Below, piece by piece: positions 12,397-23,468 of a stretch of 64,000 nucleotides of DNA; within the stretch, counting starts at the first letter, position 1, and each line of letters starts with the position of its first letter. The position numbers were made by a program, and so were the translations under genes. Where the stretch lies: the NCBI GenBank assembly GCA_963931865.1, contig OZ007514.1, positions 2,862,027-2,926,026 on the forward strand, given 5' to 3'. The notes under the pieces were generated by a model. That model searched no databases and was not told the DNA's origin. It worked only from the letters and a program-made list of their open reading frames with translations. This DNA comes from Axinella damicornis. Lineage: Eukaryota > Porifera > Demospongiae > Axinellida > Axinellidae.

Positions 12397-12997
12397 CCCT
12401 TTAAGCCCCATTGACGTCTATAGGCGTCATTTTGACCCTATGCACTCATAGGGCTTCTCGTCAGTCCAAAAAGAGACCAAAAAGTCTTCAGAGGGCCTAG
12501 GGACAATTTTGAGGGACGAACCCAAAAATTTGGTCAGATTTCGGTGCGCCCTCCCCACTAAACGAAAGGCAGGGGGGTTTCGAAAGGGGGGGCGGGGGCC
12601 CCCCCTTCGACTGTCGTGGGCGGTTTTTGATTTTAATGAGATTCATTGGCCCGAGGATTTTTGATTCTAATGATATTCATAGACCCCACCCAGGGCCTCA
12701 AGAAAACATGCAAATTGGTGGTGTAAGGTGTGCCATCAGTCAGATCTGGCCCAAGTTTAGGGAAATGCTGGGCGAAAATCCGGCTGACATCCACATTTGA
12801 CCTCCGATTGCTGGCCTTGTGGGGGGTCATGAATATCATTAACGGTATTGCCAGAGGGGTCTCTCCATGTGTGCGGGGCCCACCAAGTTTGGCCGCTGAG
12901 GAGCGTATGCTGTGGGAGAGGAGTACCTACGAAAGTGGTGTGCGCTGAATGCATGAAAATGTGTTGTCTTGGTGGGAAGAATTCGGTGGTTAAAGGG
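12397..12997. mobile_element. 601-bp piggyBac-like MITE, copy B
   Basis: Same orientation and length as copy A, with only three mismatches that I could find, and again bounded by TTAA (12393-12396 and 12998-13001). The 114-bp spacer between the two is unrelated to the sequence left of copy A, which argues for two nearby insertions rather than simple tandem duplication. The near-identity implies recent activity or gene conversion. Confidence 0.87.
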
Positions 12998-13061
12998 TTA
13001 AAATGAGGCACACAGTTCAAGCTAAAATTAATGTTACTTGTGAGTGTTTTGCAAATGGCAA

Positions 13062-16000
13062 TTATTTCATAGAGCTATAAGTGTCCACGGTGATTACCCT
13101 TCTTGGTTCTTCATTAACCGCCTCATTGTTCTCTGCAGGCTCAGCAAATCGGTGTTTTTGTGCAGTGTATGGTAACAGTTCGTACTGGTTTGGGTTTATC
13201 AGCCGGTCTGGAATAGAGTCAGTATCAGACTCAGACTCCACTTCTGCTTCTAGATGTCTGTTTGCCATTCGGTGCCTTTTCAAGTCTACATACTTCCTTT
13301 TGAGGCATTGAGTGACTCCAGTCACATCTGCCAGCTGAAACGCAAGGATGCCAATGAATGTTACAAGTGCTATGGTGACAGAGGTGTATCCAACAGCAAG
13401 TTGATTCCCTCCTGAGTGATTGACAAACATGGTGAAACCAACTAGGATGATCAGGTTCAGAGCAAATGAACCTTCTAGAGCATCTAGATAACTGTTCTTG
13501 TAAACTCCACCACTAGTCCAGGCCCACAGTTGCAGAGTCCCTGTTCCTATTAGAATTGCAAGCAGGTTAATGTAGCTAAGGGTCTTGTTGAGTATTGAGG
13601 GCAATGATTAGAAGAAGAACAAAGCGAAGCGCAAGCATCAGTCCAGGCCAATAGCGATGACTTGCTTTGTAAGGAGCATGATATGAATCCATAAATGGTT
13701 TTATTCTTGCGCTGTTGACCCACACGAAGAGCCTCAGGTGTGATAGGGCCTGCAGCCACTGACCAAAGAAAAGCAAGAGTGTATAAGGAAGAAGAAAGAC
13801 TAGAAAGACAAGCAGTGCGAATAGGAAGAGAGGAAGGTGTTTAGCACTGAGATAGTCAATGTTTGCATCGTACAGCCACACCGCTCGGTTGTATGTTGGA
13901 TAGTTCAGGTAAGTGACATTAAACACACTCAGAATCTTCGTATATGAAAGAAAGATGAGTGTTGCCAAGACAGAAACTGGGTTGTTGCCCAGTAGCTTGG
14001 CAAATTTGCGTGAGAAATGACTTACAAAGATCATAAGGCCCACTAATACCCAAATATATACCGGGAACACAAATTTCAGCCATGGTTTGCTGTAAGCATC
14101 CATTCCATTGTAGAAACATGTTTCAACACCGAAGTCAAGGTTAAGCCATGCAATGAAGATCGATAAAGCGTCTGATTTCGTGGATTTCATTGGTAGAAAG
14201 ATGTTTCGGTTGACTGCAAAAATATTGGCATAGAACACTAGCCCACTGAGTGTTCCTGTTGCCACAGTCAGTTTGCTGACAAGGAGAAAGAATACTAGAG
14301 CTAGTCCCATCAGTGCAAAAGGGATGAGCAAGACAAGATGGATATTGGTGCACTGCTTGCATTGAGAAGTGCCCAGTACAAGACTGTAACCTTTCTTGCA
14401 AGCTCCACACAAGAGACCTGACCTGTTGTACGCACACTGCAGGTCTGTATTGTTAAGAGGAAAGTCCACTGTATGAGAGACACAATAGTCAAAAGGGCAG
14501 TGTGGATGGAGAATTAGTGCATCAGATTCATTGTCATACCCAACCCAAAATTGGTTGTGTGAACTGCGTGTTATTCGTCCCAATCCATCAGTTATGTCAC
14601 AGTGGTTTGTGTATTCAGCAAGTCTTTGGTTGCACACACATGATCTTTCTATCTCTGAAAGGTTGAAGCCAGGTGGACAGGTCTGATTGACATCCAGGGT
14701 AATTGCACTGCTGAAAGTTGAGCATGGGCCAACTGCATCCAGCTCTAGAACTATACTGTCTTGCAGTGAAAACACAGTGTAGTTGAGACTAGTGCAAGTA
14801 TTAGACGTTGCTTGGACGTACTGGAGAGGATTAAGGTTACCTATAGTTGTAGATGAATACCACCAACGTGAAGAAGTCAAACGACCTCTGACGGTTGCAG
14901 GAACTGTTCCATTTCTCTGTCCAACCACAACCATAGAAATCTGGAATGTTTCACCAGGATGCACTGTGTATACTTTGCCTGACTTACTACAGTCAGGGCG
15001 GTTGCTTTCACATGGGCATATAAGAAATGGGTCAGAGGAAATACTTGAATTTTTGTTGCCATTTTCAATGTGGACTAACATGTCAAACACTTCACCAGAA
15101 CTATATGATTCCAAGTCAGTAACTTGGCAGTTATCTATTACACCACCATATAGCACACTGCCAGCGTCAGCGGAGTTATCCTTGAAAATGAATTGGGCAT
15201 CAATACCATTGGACAGATTCTGGCCTGGGAGTTGAAAGAAGCATTCACCTTTTGTTGTATGTGTGTTCAATTGAGTACAGTAAAAGGGGTTATATTCGTC
15301 GTAAACATAAATTGCTCCTCCTAACGGTGCACGATTGCTCTCCCAGTATACAGTTGCGTTAGATGAAATGGAGAAAGTGGAATGATTTGCCAGAAACAAT
15401 CCACCACCAAATAATTCATTTGCTGAGTTGTTGATGAAGTTGCTAGTTCCAGTGAAACTCAATGATGCGTTGTGATCTGCAGCAATTGCACCACCACCAT
15501 CTGCTGAGTTGATGATGAAGTTGCTAGTTCCAGTGAAACTCAATGATGTGTTGAAATCTGCAAAAATTGCACCACCACCTTTTGCTGAGTTGTTGATGAA
15601 GTTGCTAGTTCCAGTGAAACTCAGTGATGTGTTGTAAACTGCAGCAATTGCACCACCAAGGGATGCTGAGTTGTTGATGAAGTTGCTAGTTTTAGTGAAT
15701 CTCAGTGATGTGTTGTCAACTGCATAAATTGCACCACCACAGACTCCTGAGCCAATTGCATGATTTCCAACGAAAATTGTGTTGCCGATGAATGTCAGGT
15801 TGCTATCAAGAGCAGTGATGCCACCTCCTCCTATACAGAAACTGTTGTTAGGTAGGAACCTCCAGTAGTTATGTGTGAACTCATTGTTCCCTGCTAGAGT
15901 AATACTGGAGTGATATGCTGCGAGTGAAGTGCCGAGGTTGTCGTGGAAGGTACAGTTAACTAGTTCAAAATACTCTATGGATTCCAAAAGCAAGGTGTAT

Positions 16001-16417
16001 TTACCAAAACTCAGGGTGTGTTTATCAAAACTCCTGCCACAAGACGTAAAAGTCAAAGAATGGATTTTGAAGTCAACCATACTTGTGAAGCTGAGGCCAA
16101 CTGACCCATTGCAAACAACTGTTGCTATATAACTTGAAGACTCTCCACGCATGGTCATACTGGATATGTTGGCAACAGTGATACTCATATCAAGAGTGTG
16201 GTCACCTGGCAAGAACACCATAGTGGTGTTGGAAGTGAAAAATGATTTGGCTTGTTGTGCATAGTCAGAGAGAGTGGCACATTTTGAATTGTTAGGGCAG
16301 GGAGAGCATGAAGTGCCAGTGGGTTGGGTCGGTGTGACACAATACACAATCTCAGCAGGAGAGAGTACTGAGCAGCAGTGCTGCCACTCGAACGGTGAAT
16401 GGTGTGGTCTGAACCAT
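13062..16417 (-). pseudogene. Nearly complete Pmp-repeat multi-pass membrane protein gene with two frameshifts
   Basis: Reading from ATG at 16417, the signal peptide (MVQTTPFTVRVAALLLSTLS) runs into TGA because 8 nt present in the 45129 copy are absent here. A 920-codon frame then runs from about 16347 to 13576 with the family order: N-terminal Cys region (YCVTPTQPTG), about five beta-helix units ending in GGAI, Cys-rich neck (LLCGACKKGYSLVLGTSQC) and membrane segments. After QQDP a 4-nt insertion gives TAG at 13576; in the shifted frame the remaining two to three membrane segments and the tail (SESDTDSIPD, ITVDTYSSMK*) are intact to 13062. Upstream, cctacag at 16429-16435 on the minus strand is a splice acceptor also present in the 60633 copy. 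Either a young pseudogene, or a working gene with two assembly errors. Confidence 0.85.
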
Positions 16418-16427
16418 CGTTGCCCCC

Positions 16428-17629
16428 ACTGTAGGAGAAATGAAGTTAGTAGATCGGTGTTGTAATGTGGCCATCAAACTTTCATTATATCCATCAGTGC
16501 AACAATCGAAGAATTAGTCAGTTCCTTCAAATACTAACAGGCAAGCATACATCCTTAGCAACGGTACAATAAGATCAAGTATTTGGGCATTAGGGCAGTA
16601 CATAAAGAACAAGAGGGCTGAGACATTACAGAGTCACCAAGCACAATCGGATTTGTGATCTCTCGTTGCAAAACATTAATGTGAATTGAAAGGGTTGCAT
16701 TTAAGCTAGCAGCTGGACGTGTAATAAAACCATTCAGGGAATGCATGCAGAAACAAGATTATAGAGTAAACTGACAAGCCTTTAAGGCTTGTCATTCCAA
16801 AATTGGCCCCCTCGTGATCCATAGATAGCTGAAACTCGATTAATCTCCTTTCTATATGACGTATTGTGGTGATAAGTTAATAGAGCGGACAAGATGTACC
16901 AGCACTTAACTACTCCACATTGTTCTGTTGCTATGCTACATGTAGAGAGTATAGTAACTGTTACGGTTGCTACAGTCTGAATTACGTTTCGTGCTAAGGA
17001 GAAATATTGCAATTGCCTGCATTGCTGAACATATTTATTGCTTATGAGACTGCCTATGATTTCCAGAGGTTTAGAACTACAATCATATATATAAGGATAA
17101 CTGTTGGCTACAAGGATTCATGCACATTCCCATGCAGTAAGTTAGGTTGTGGGAGCAAGCATTGCATGCATATAGCATTTCACCCACACAATCACTCACT
17201 GGATTTCACGCAACTCTAGTTGCTAAGCAACAGCCACCCTCAATTGGCTAATGAAACATTGTCTGAGGAGGCAGAAGTGTGTGGGGTGTTAACAAGCTCA
17301 AGACATTGAAGGAGTTGACATTGAAGGAGTCATGTACAGCTGGAACAATTTGCAAGCAAGCACCCTTCCCAACAATGAACTGGTGAATACTTTTTTCTCC
17401 ATCAATGTGTGCTTTCTTGAGTCTATATGGCTAGGCGTTCATTGACAGCTGTAGCTATACCATGGTTTTGTATATGGCCTCATACAACTGAAGGCAGGAG
17501 CCCATAATGCCATGGGCTCCAGCTGAAGGTGAGTATGTCACTTTCGTCACTGAGTCTTATCAAGGATACATGTTCCATCAATGTCCTAGGCCTCTCACAG
17601 ACAGTTCAACCTAGAGTAATCTATTCCCA
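16428..17629. other. Promoter-side sequence of the 13062-16417 copy, duplicated in inverse at 59.3-60.6 kb
   Basis: Segments such as gagggggccaattttggaatgac, the run around acatcttgtccgct, and the caatgtcttcaactccttcaa-type word all recur in the same order upstream of the 60633 copy, on the opposite strand. A 5'UTR intron upstream of the coding exon is implied by the conserved acceptor; the 5' exon was not located. No promoter motif is claimed. Confidence 0.7.
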
Positions 17630-17815
17630 CTTTGTGAACTTCCCACTTTGTCAATTTCTCATTTTGTCAATTCCCACTTTGTCAATTCCCACTTGGTCAA
17701 TGTTGACGAAGTGGGAGTTGACGAAGTGAGAAGTTGACGAAGTGGGAGTTGACAAAGTGAAATTGACAAAGTGGGAATTGACGTCCATACAAAATGGGAA
17801 TTGACCAAATGGGAA
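17630..17815. repeat. Mirror cluster of short tandem words, ttgacaaagtgggaa type
   Basis: The left half carries four copies of cccactttgtcaatt-like units and the right half about six copies of the complement (ttgacgaagtgggag, ttgacaaagtggga) with 15-18 bp spacing. The whole is a long imperfect palindrome made of short direct repeats. Confidence 0.85.
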
Positions 17816-18814
17816 GACACCAGTGAAACCAATTAGGCAGGTTGCTGAACAGAGGCATGGCCAACAGGTCAACCAGGTCCACCAGAAATACACTGATCTG
17901 TTGAACATGTGAACCACCTGAGTTGAGCAACGATGACCCTGCCTTCAGAGCAGCATGTGTTGACACCTACACCAATCCCAGCGAAGAGAAGGACACGGAG
18001 CACTATTCTGTGGCTGGCTATAATCAGGAATGACCACCTGTACCAGTCATTCCTTCATCGACTGACCAGAAAGCTGGTTGACCAGGACACTCTGATGTTG
18101 TAGCTTGATGGCTGCTGATGGTTTGTGATGCACAGCCTGGCAAGCAGGTGCCAGTCTAACCAATCGATGATTCATCCGTAGCATTGGTACTGCATTGAAT
18201 CACCAGTGGAATAAATATATCTGAGCTTGCAGGGGATTAATATTGTGCTATAGATCTGTGGTTGTGCTCAACAAGTCAGTCGTGTAATAAACAGCCTGCA
18301 ATAATTAAGGGATCACTACTTTAGGCTATAGCTAGGTACAGTGCACATTTGAGACTTAATCCGGGGAGTCATTCACGAAAGGGGAGAGTCATTCGTGTGC
18401 CTATAGGTAAAAATGGTCGGGGAGTCATTAACACCTAGATCGGGAGTCACTCACACCTTGGATTATCCATGCTCACACTACCTAGGCACCAGTGGCCAGG
18501 AGTCACGTCATGTACAACAGGATTTGGGTGCATTGCAATGTAGTAGCTAGCGCCACTGTAAAATGTTATAGCAAAGTAATTACATTTACTACAGTTGCAT
18601 GGCTGTCCTTCCCATGCTAATTCAAAGAATGCAGCATGTGGTTTTTACTCAAGTACCTCTCAAGTATCGAACTCACTGTTCCCACATGAATACTCTTCCA
18701 GCACTGCATTCACAGAATTAGCATGAGGGTGTGGCAAGAAGCTTCACTTAGACCACAGTGTAGCTACTAATAAGGAAAGGTTACAATTTCGGCTAATAGC
18801 TATATAGTTTCTAT
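17816..18814. other. Repeat-rich intergenic sequence; 18340-18690 is duplicated in inverse at 54215-54480
   Basis: Matching words include gggaaggacagcca / tggctgtccttccc, tagcgccactgtaaaatg, cctaggcaccagtg and repeated gggagtcatt motifs. 17816-18300 shows no ORF or element ends that I recognise. Confidence 0.6.
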
Positions 18815-19085
18815 AGTGCAACCAGGCATGTACTTCCAAAAATGTGGAAATGGACAAATAACTTCCTGCTTGTAGGTGAGAACTTGGACACATTACTCCA
18901 CCCCCCAAAACCAACATTAATTTGTGGTGTTGCCATGGTGACAATGACGTCACACTAATTAGGTCCAAAAATGCAGTTTTTCTGTATCAGCTATGTAGTT
19001 CTACATACTTCATCCAATATTAACATAATGGGTATCAATTGAAAGCTCTCATCGAAAGGAACAATCCTAATAGAGAACTTTTATC

Positions 19086-19352
19086 AAGAGTTCATAACAA
19101 TAAGAGTGTGCCATATGGTATCCATTACCACCATCTCGGCAGTATGAGGTAGATCAATTGGTAGTGAAGTATAATTATAGTAGCAGCTGCATGCTCCTAA
19201 GTGTGAAATTGTGATTTAATCACAATTTCACACTTAGGAGCATGCAGCTGCTACTACTTCACCACCAATTGATCTACGTCATACTGCTGAGATGGTGGTA
19301 ATGGATACCATATGGCAGTTGCACACTCTTATTGTTATGAACTCGTTCTTAT
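19086..19352. repeat. 267-bp palindrome inside the transposon
   Basis: Centred at 19217 (gtgatttaatcac). Arms of about 130 bp include ctaagtgtgaaattg / caatttcacacttag, gtagcagctgcatgctc and accattaccaccatct, with few mismatches. Probably a secondary fold-back element nested in the transposon. Confidence 0.88.
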
Positions 19353-19526
19353 GTATTCATTTAAAAGCGATTTTCGGGTCATCACTTTGAAAACTTTATA
19401 TGTAATTTTTTATTACTATAGCAATGAACTCCAAACTTGCAGGCAAGAAGGTAAACACATAAAGGAAGGTTTCTAATAGAGACAAATACACTAAAAGAAC
19501 AAAAGAACTGAAACAGAAACAAATTA

Positions 19527-20560
19527 ATGAAGTTCGGAAATTCGTCTGTGCGATATGATAATCTTCTTGTAATGCTTAACTAGTTTCTCCAAGTCAGATC
19601 CACCAGGTACTCCCCCTTCCAAATAGGTATACATGTAATGCCTAACCTTCCTGAAGTGTTGATGCATACTTTCTAGAGTCACCGAATCGAGAGCTGGGTG
19701 TATAATGTCCGGAGGCTTACGACTCCATATCTGCAGTTTGCCTTCGAACAGCGCTTTTCCTGAGCCCATATGCACTTGATGGGGTTTACTTCACAGTTAA
19801 ACTTTGGCAACATGTACTCAATGTGCCCCTTGTCCTCCACTAAAAGCCACTCAATTCTTGATTTCTCATTTTGGAAGTTACGGTGACTGCCGGAAATCTT
19901 TCTGGGAAAACCAGGCTAAGGCGTCTTGTTCGTTCGGAGATCTTCATTTGGCCATCAACAAAACTTAGGTATCGTCAGGTTTGGCTGCCCCTTCACATTG
20001 GCTTTCCCCCTAATGAATCTGGGGGCCTTCTTGTTGAGGTCTTCACTCGCTCGCAGTATGCGAGTTTGCTGGTACTTGCCTTACTTGCTCTCTGGCCGAT
20101 CTCGCTATCTTTCTCAACGAATTGAGACCTCCAGTCACGCACTGCCTTGTCTGACGTGCCTATCATCACGGCAGCAAGCTCTGCAGCCATTGTTTCTCCT
20201 AAGTTAAGCTGCTTTGTGAGCTGGAAACACAAGAAAAGACCGAGAGAAACTTTGCCCAATTATCACAGTCTCAATATTAAATATGATCGACATCAGACTT
20301 CATACTCGAGTCCAGATCGAACGTGGGATCGACAGCTTCATTATCAGTGTCTACAGCATCCTCTGTCATCGCTAGAAGTCCAGGGCTCATCTTGCTCCAC
20401 GTCGGTACCACTGCGTTCACTTCGCACCTCGATTTCAGCCGCACTGGCGGTACCACTGCCAGATTCTCACCTTCTTTCTCACTCCCTTGCCTTCTCTAGG
20501 CTCAGATCCAGGTGTCTCTTCCTCGCAGTCTTCCGTGGCATCGCTTCAGAGACAGAAAAC
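19527..20560 (-). pseudogene. DDE-type transposase remnant, catalytic core deleted
   Basis: Reading leftward, frames give MPRKTARKRHLDLSLEKARE, then ETMAAELAAVMIGTSDKAVR with DWRSQF (helix-turn-helix-like N-terminus), then KANVKGQPNLTIPKFC, PGFPRKIS, and after a jump VEDKGHIEYMLPKFNCE, NPIKCIWAQEKR, PALDSVTLESMHQHFRKVRH, YLEGGVPGGSDLEKLVKHYK and SHRRIS. These are the N- and C-terminal landmarks of a recurrent sponge transposase family. The middle, where the first two catalytic acidic residues should be, is absent, and NPIK replaces the NPIE expected at the third. Several stops and shifts. Inactive. Confidence 0.82.
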
Positions 20561-20831
20561 AGCAGCAAACCCAGACGAGCACTATTTCGCGGCAACCACG
20601 CGGGTCTTAGTATGACGTCACTAACCGGTTAATTTTTTTATTTGTGACGTCATAAGCTACCGAAATTGACGGGTATCCTCAAAACTAGCGTTCTGAGCAA
20701 GTCGTGGACATAAAAAACATATCGACGGATAGAGAATTTCGAGCGCTATAGTATGGTAAAAAAATGAAGTGCATACGGCATTCAGATCAAAAGTTACGCG
20801 TAATTTTTGGAAGTACATGCCTGGTTGCACT

Positions 20832-22045
20832 GTATGAATGCAGTGCTGGAAGAAAATTCAGTGGGAGCTGATAGCTACTTGAGTGGTACTTCAGTAAACT
20901 TCAGTAGCCACCCAATAATAGCACTTCATTCTTGGGATTAGCATGGAAAGTATACTCACACAATTAATATTGCAGTAACCAAAATTACTATAACAACAAC
21001 CTATAGTGTAGCTATGCATCGCAGCATTAGTTAGTTAAATGAGCCTCACGAGGGATGTTGCTGGTTTATAAGCCTGACGCCCAAGGGCACGTGCGCCTGA
21101 GGGGGAGGGCTTATAAACCACAACACCCCGATAGAGTAGGACAGTGATTTAACATATTTACAACCTTAATTGTTGCTAGGTGATTGCTAAGATATCAAGT
21201 GTGAGGAGTGGCTATATCCACTGTTCACAACTGATATAGCTGAATCGCCCGTCTGTGGATTTGTTACCTATTTATAAATCTTAGTATGGCTCTGTGTGAG
21301 TCCATGGTCACCTGGACAGAGTGGGTGCCGTGTATGTCTGTACAGCCTGCAGGCATATTGTGTACTTTATAATCTGTATTCTGGATCATTAGTATCAGTC
21401 GATATTGCGGCCGCAGACTCGCCTCGCACCAAATAATTGTGGGGTGGAACTTTACATGCTCCTGCTTGCAAACTGTGATTCGGTTAGCAAATCTCACCAA
21501 ATATTATCACGCTAAACTACAATCGATAACCCTATACAGTCAGTATACTGGGAGAGCACCTACAGAAAGCAGCAGCCTGTCTGTCTGAGGCATGAGATAC
21601 TTGAAAACCACACCTGGTAGCTACTGCTCAATGGCCTGTTTAAAGGCAAATTGGCCCAATTCACAAACTTAAGCTTTAGACATTATTGAACGGCACAGTG
21701 AGCAGGCTTCTGCATATATAGTACACCCATCATGCATACTGTATTATGTATTAGTATAGACTTTACTCACCTACAGTCAGTTGCAGCTTTCCACTTACAG
21801 CACTTGCTTACCAACATGCAGCAAAAGCACTTTGAGCGTACAGTATATAGTGAGGTAATAGCTTTGAAGGTTGATGTGTTTAAATCTGATCTAGCAATTA
21901 TGACGAGAATTCTGAATCTCAAGTTTATAAAGTCGTATCACTACAAAAACCAGTTTTACAACTCACTATACTTGGCTTACTACAGTTGACTGGTCTTCCC
22001 ATGACAATTGCAATTCAAAGAATGCAGTGCTTGTAAAATATTTAG
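20832..22045. repeat. Segmental duplicate, inverse copy at 51500-54240
   Basis: Collinear inverted matches include ggtttataagcc flanking a GC-rich palindrome (21060-21125), gatatcaagtgtgaggagtg, ccatggtcacctggacagag, ccaccccacaatt-type sequence, tgagcagtagc / accaggtgtgg and ctacagtcaactgcag-type words. The 51.5-kb copy contains extra inserted elements. No coding content recognised. Confidence 0.7.
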
Positions 22046-22256
22046 CTAGTGGGAGGCTAATGAGGTTTATTGAAGTTACTGTGCACTTCAGTCAGAGCTA
22101 ATACTTCATTAGACAAAGGCCAACCGGAAAATAACTGCCAGCCTCGTTTATATGCTGGGTGACATGTACAGTTCAGTGTTACCGCTGATAAGTACCGAAT
22201 TGTGAATAAACACTGATAACAAACTGGGGATGCATGGCATGGTTCTAAAATGCTAT

Positions 22257-22303
22257 ACATGCAGTGAGAGCTGTGTACATTGTACACAGCTCTCACTGCA
22301 TGT
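22257..22303. repeat. Perfect 47-bp hairpin
   Basis: acatgcagtgagagctgtgt continued to aca, a single t, then the exact complement ending in gcatgt. Compact near-perfect palindrome of 23-bp arms. Confidence 0.93.
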
Positions 22304-22330
22304 GTAACATGCTATTGCAAGGCAAAATGA

Positions 22331-22873
22331 CAGAGGCGGCGGAATAGGGGGGCAGGGGGGGCAGGGGGGGCCTGAGCCCCCCACTTTTCAAAGTGGGGGG
22401 GCATAGCCCCCCCACTTTGGCAGCTCTGTGATGTCATACACTGAAATATGGTATCAGTCGTCTAGAATTCAACACTTACAGAGCAGTGAACTGATTGATT
22501 CTCGAACTTGAATGCGTAGGTCTAAGCGTAGCTAGCAGCCAGTCTCGGGTTCCAAGTTTCTACATGTTTCTATTTAGAGCCAACCATTACACGTGCACGT
22601 GGCATTTTAGTGATGTGATGGCGCGCGGTGTATGGCAAGCGGCGCGGCAGGCGTGTCTGCTGGCTGGATTCGTGGGTTGTCAGGGCTAGTGACGAGACCA
22701 ACAGGCGGTGCAGTGCAAAGCACATAGATAGGTGCTACGAGAGCCAATCCAGCTAGCTGAAAAGCGAAGGCAAAAAAATTTTCCGCGCTCCGCGCGGATT
22801 GATCGGCGCTTCGCGCCTCTGCACTGCCTTCGGCAGTGGCCCCCCCACTTTTTGCATGCTTCCGCCGCCTCTG
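22331..22873. mobile_element. 543-bp hAT-like MITE with C/G-rich ends
   Basis: Ends cagaggcggcggaa / ttccgccgcctctg. AATGA stands on both sides (22326-22330, 22874-22878), which may be the remainder of an 8-bp duplication. Subterminal G- and C-runs and a ccgcgctccgcgcgg hairpin. CAGRGGCGG-type tips are common in hAT elements; the sister element at 56079-56619 has a clean 8-bp duplication. Confidence 0.8.
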
Positions 22874-22878
22874 AATGA

Positions 22879-23305
22879 GATAGTGGTGTGGTGCTAGTGC
22901 TATACGGTGCTAATTAAATATGCACGTGACCTTTCACCTCTCAGAAATCGAGGAATGATGCCGCAATAGGCTAGGAAGCAACGTCCACACCCACCGGCGG
23001 ACGACTGGGCAAGAGACTAATGGTAGCTACAGCTGACTTGTACCATGAATTCAACACTTACAGAAAAAATTGACACTATAGCTACCCTCACGGTGCACTG
23101 CTGTCAATTGGCTATGTTTTCAGTTTTGATAAGAACACCACAGTTGAAGAGGTAAATGTTGCTTGGCAACCCACGAGACTAATGGTACAACTGACTTGTA
23201 CCATAATAATGTGCACTGCTAATTGTCAATTATGTTACCACAGTTGTAGAGGTAACTGTTGCTTGGCAACCCACAAGACTAATAGACAGTAATAGTACAG
23301 CTGAC
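22879..23305. other. Intergenic with local direct repeats
   Basis: The phrases actaatggtac / acaactgacttgtacca, gttgcttggcaacccac and cacagttg.agaggtaa occur two or three times between 23010 and 23300, so this is a small array of diverged direct repeats. No coding content seen. Confidence 0.6.
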
Positions 23306-23311
23306 TGGTAC

Positions 23312-23468
23312 CCTTCAAGTTTTCTTGAGCTGCTTTAAGTGCTGCAGCTTTCATCATTGCAAAATCTGCCTCCACTTTTGAGTAATTCACTGGATCTTTG
23401 CTTTTTAATAAAGTCTCTTGAACAACCTGCTCTGGAGTGATAGCCTGCTTTGCAGCAACAGTAGCCAT
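23312..23468 (-). CDS. Possible first coding exon of an unrecognised gene
   Basis: ATG at 23468 opens MATVAAKQAITPEQVVQETL and continues with SKDPVNYSKVEADFAMMKAA through AQENLKG to a possible donor (AAGG|gtacc). The composition (acidic and basic residues mixed, low Cys, predicted helix) looks like real protein rather than repeat translation. I do not recognise the family, and no downstream exon could be found to the left before the next transposon. It could be the head of a gene whose remainder is far away, a retained fragment, or chance. Confidence 0.35.

Larger units (their letters stand above)
18815..20831 (-). mobile_element. 2.0-kb DNA transposon with perfect 29-bp terminal inverted repeats, internally deleted
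   Basis: Positions 18815-18843 (agtgcaaccaggcatgtact, then tccaaaaat) are the exact complement of 20803-20831. Between them lie, from right to left, a degenerate transposase reading frame on the minus strand and a 267-bp palindrome. I could not assign a target-site duplication (flanks ctat / gtat). The related segment at 53.6-54.3 kb lacks this element, consistent with insertion. The ends and transposase belong to a DDE family common in sponges and cnidarians; I do not name a superfamily. Confidence 0.85.

Noticed and set aside
11910..13020. Pairs of 60-90 codon ORFs occurring twice
   Set aside because: Duplicated because they lie in two copies of the same non-coding MITE.
17630..17815. CRISPR-like array
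   Set aside because: Words are 15-18 bp, switch strand at the centre and have no unique spacers or cas genes.
19524..20259. Active transposase gene
   Set aside because: Stops, frame changes and loss of the catalytic middle.
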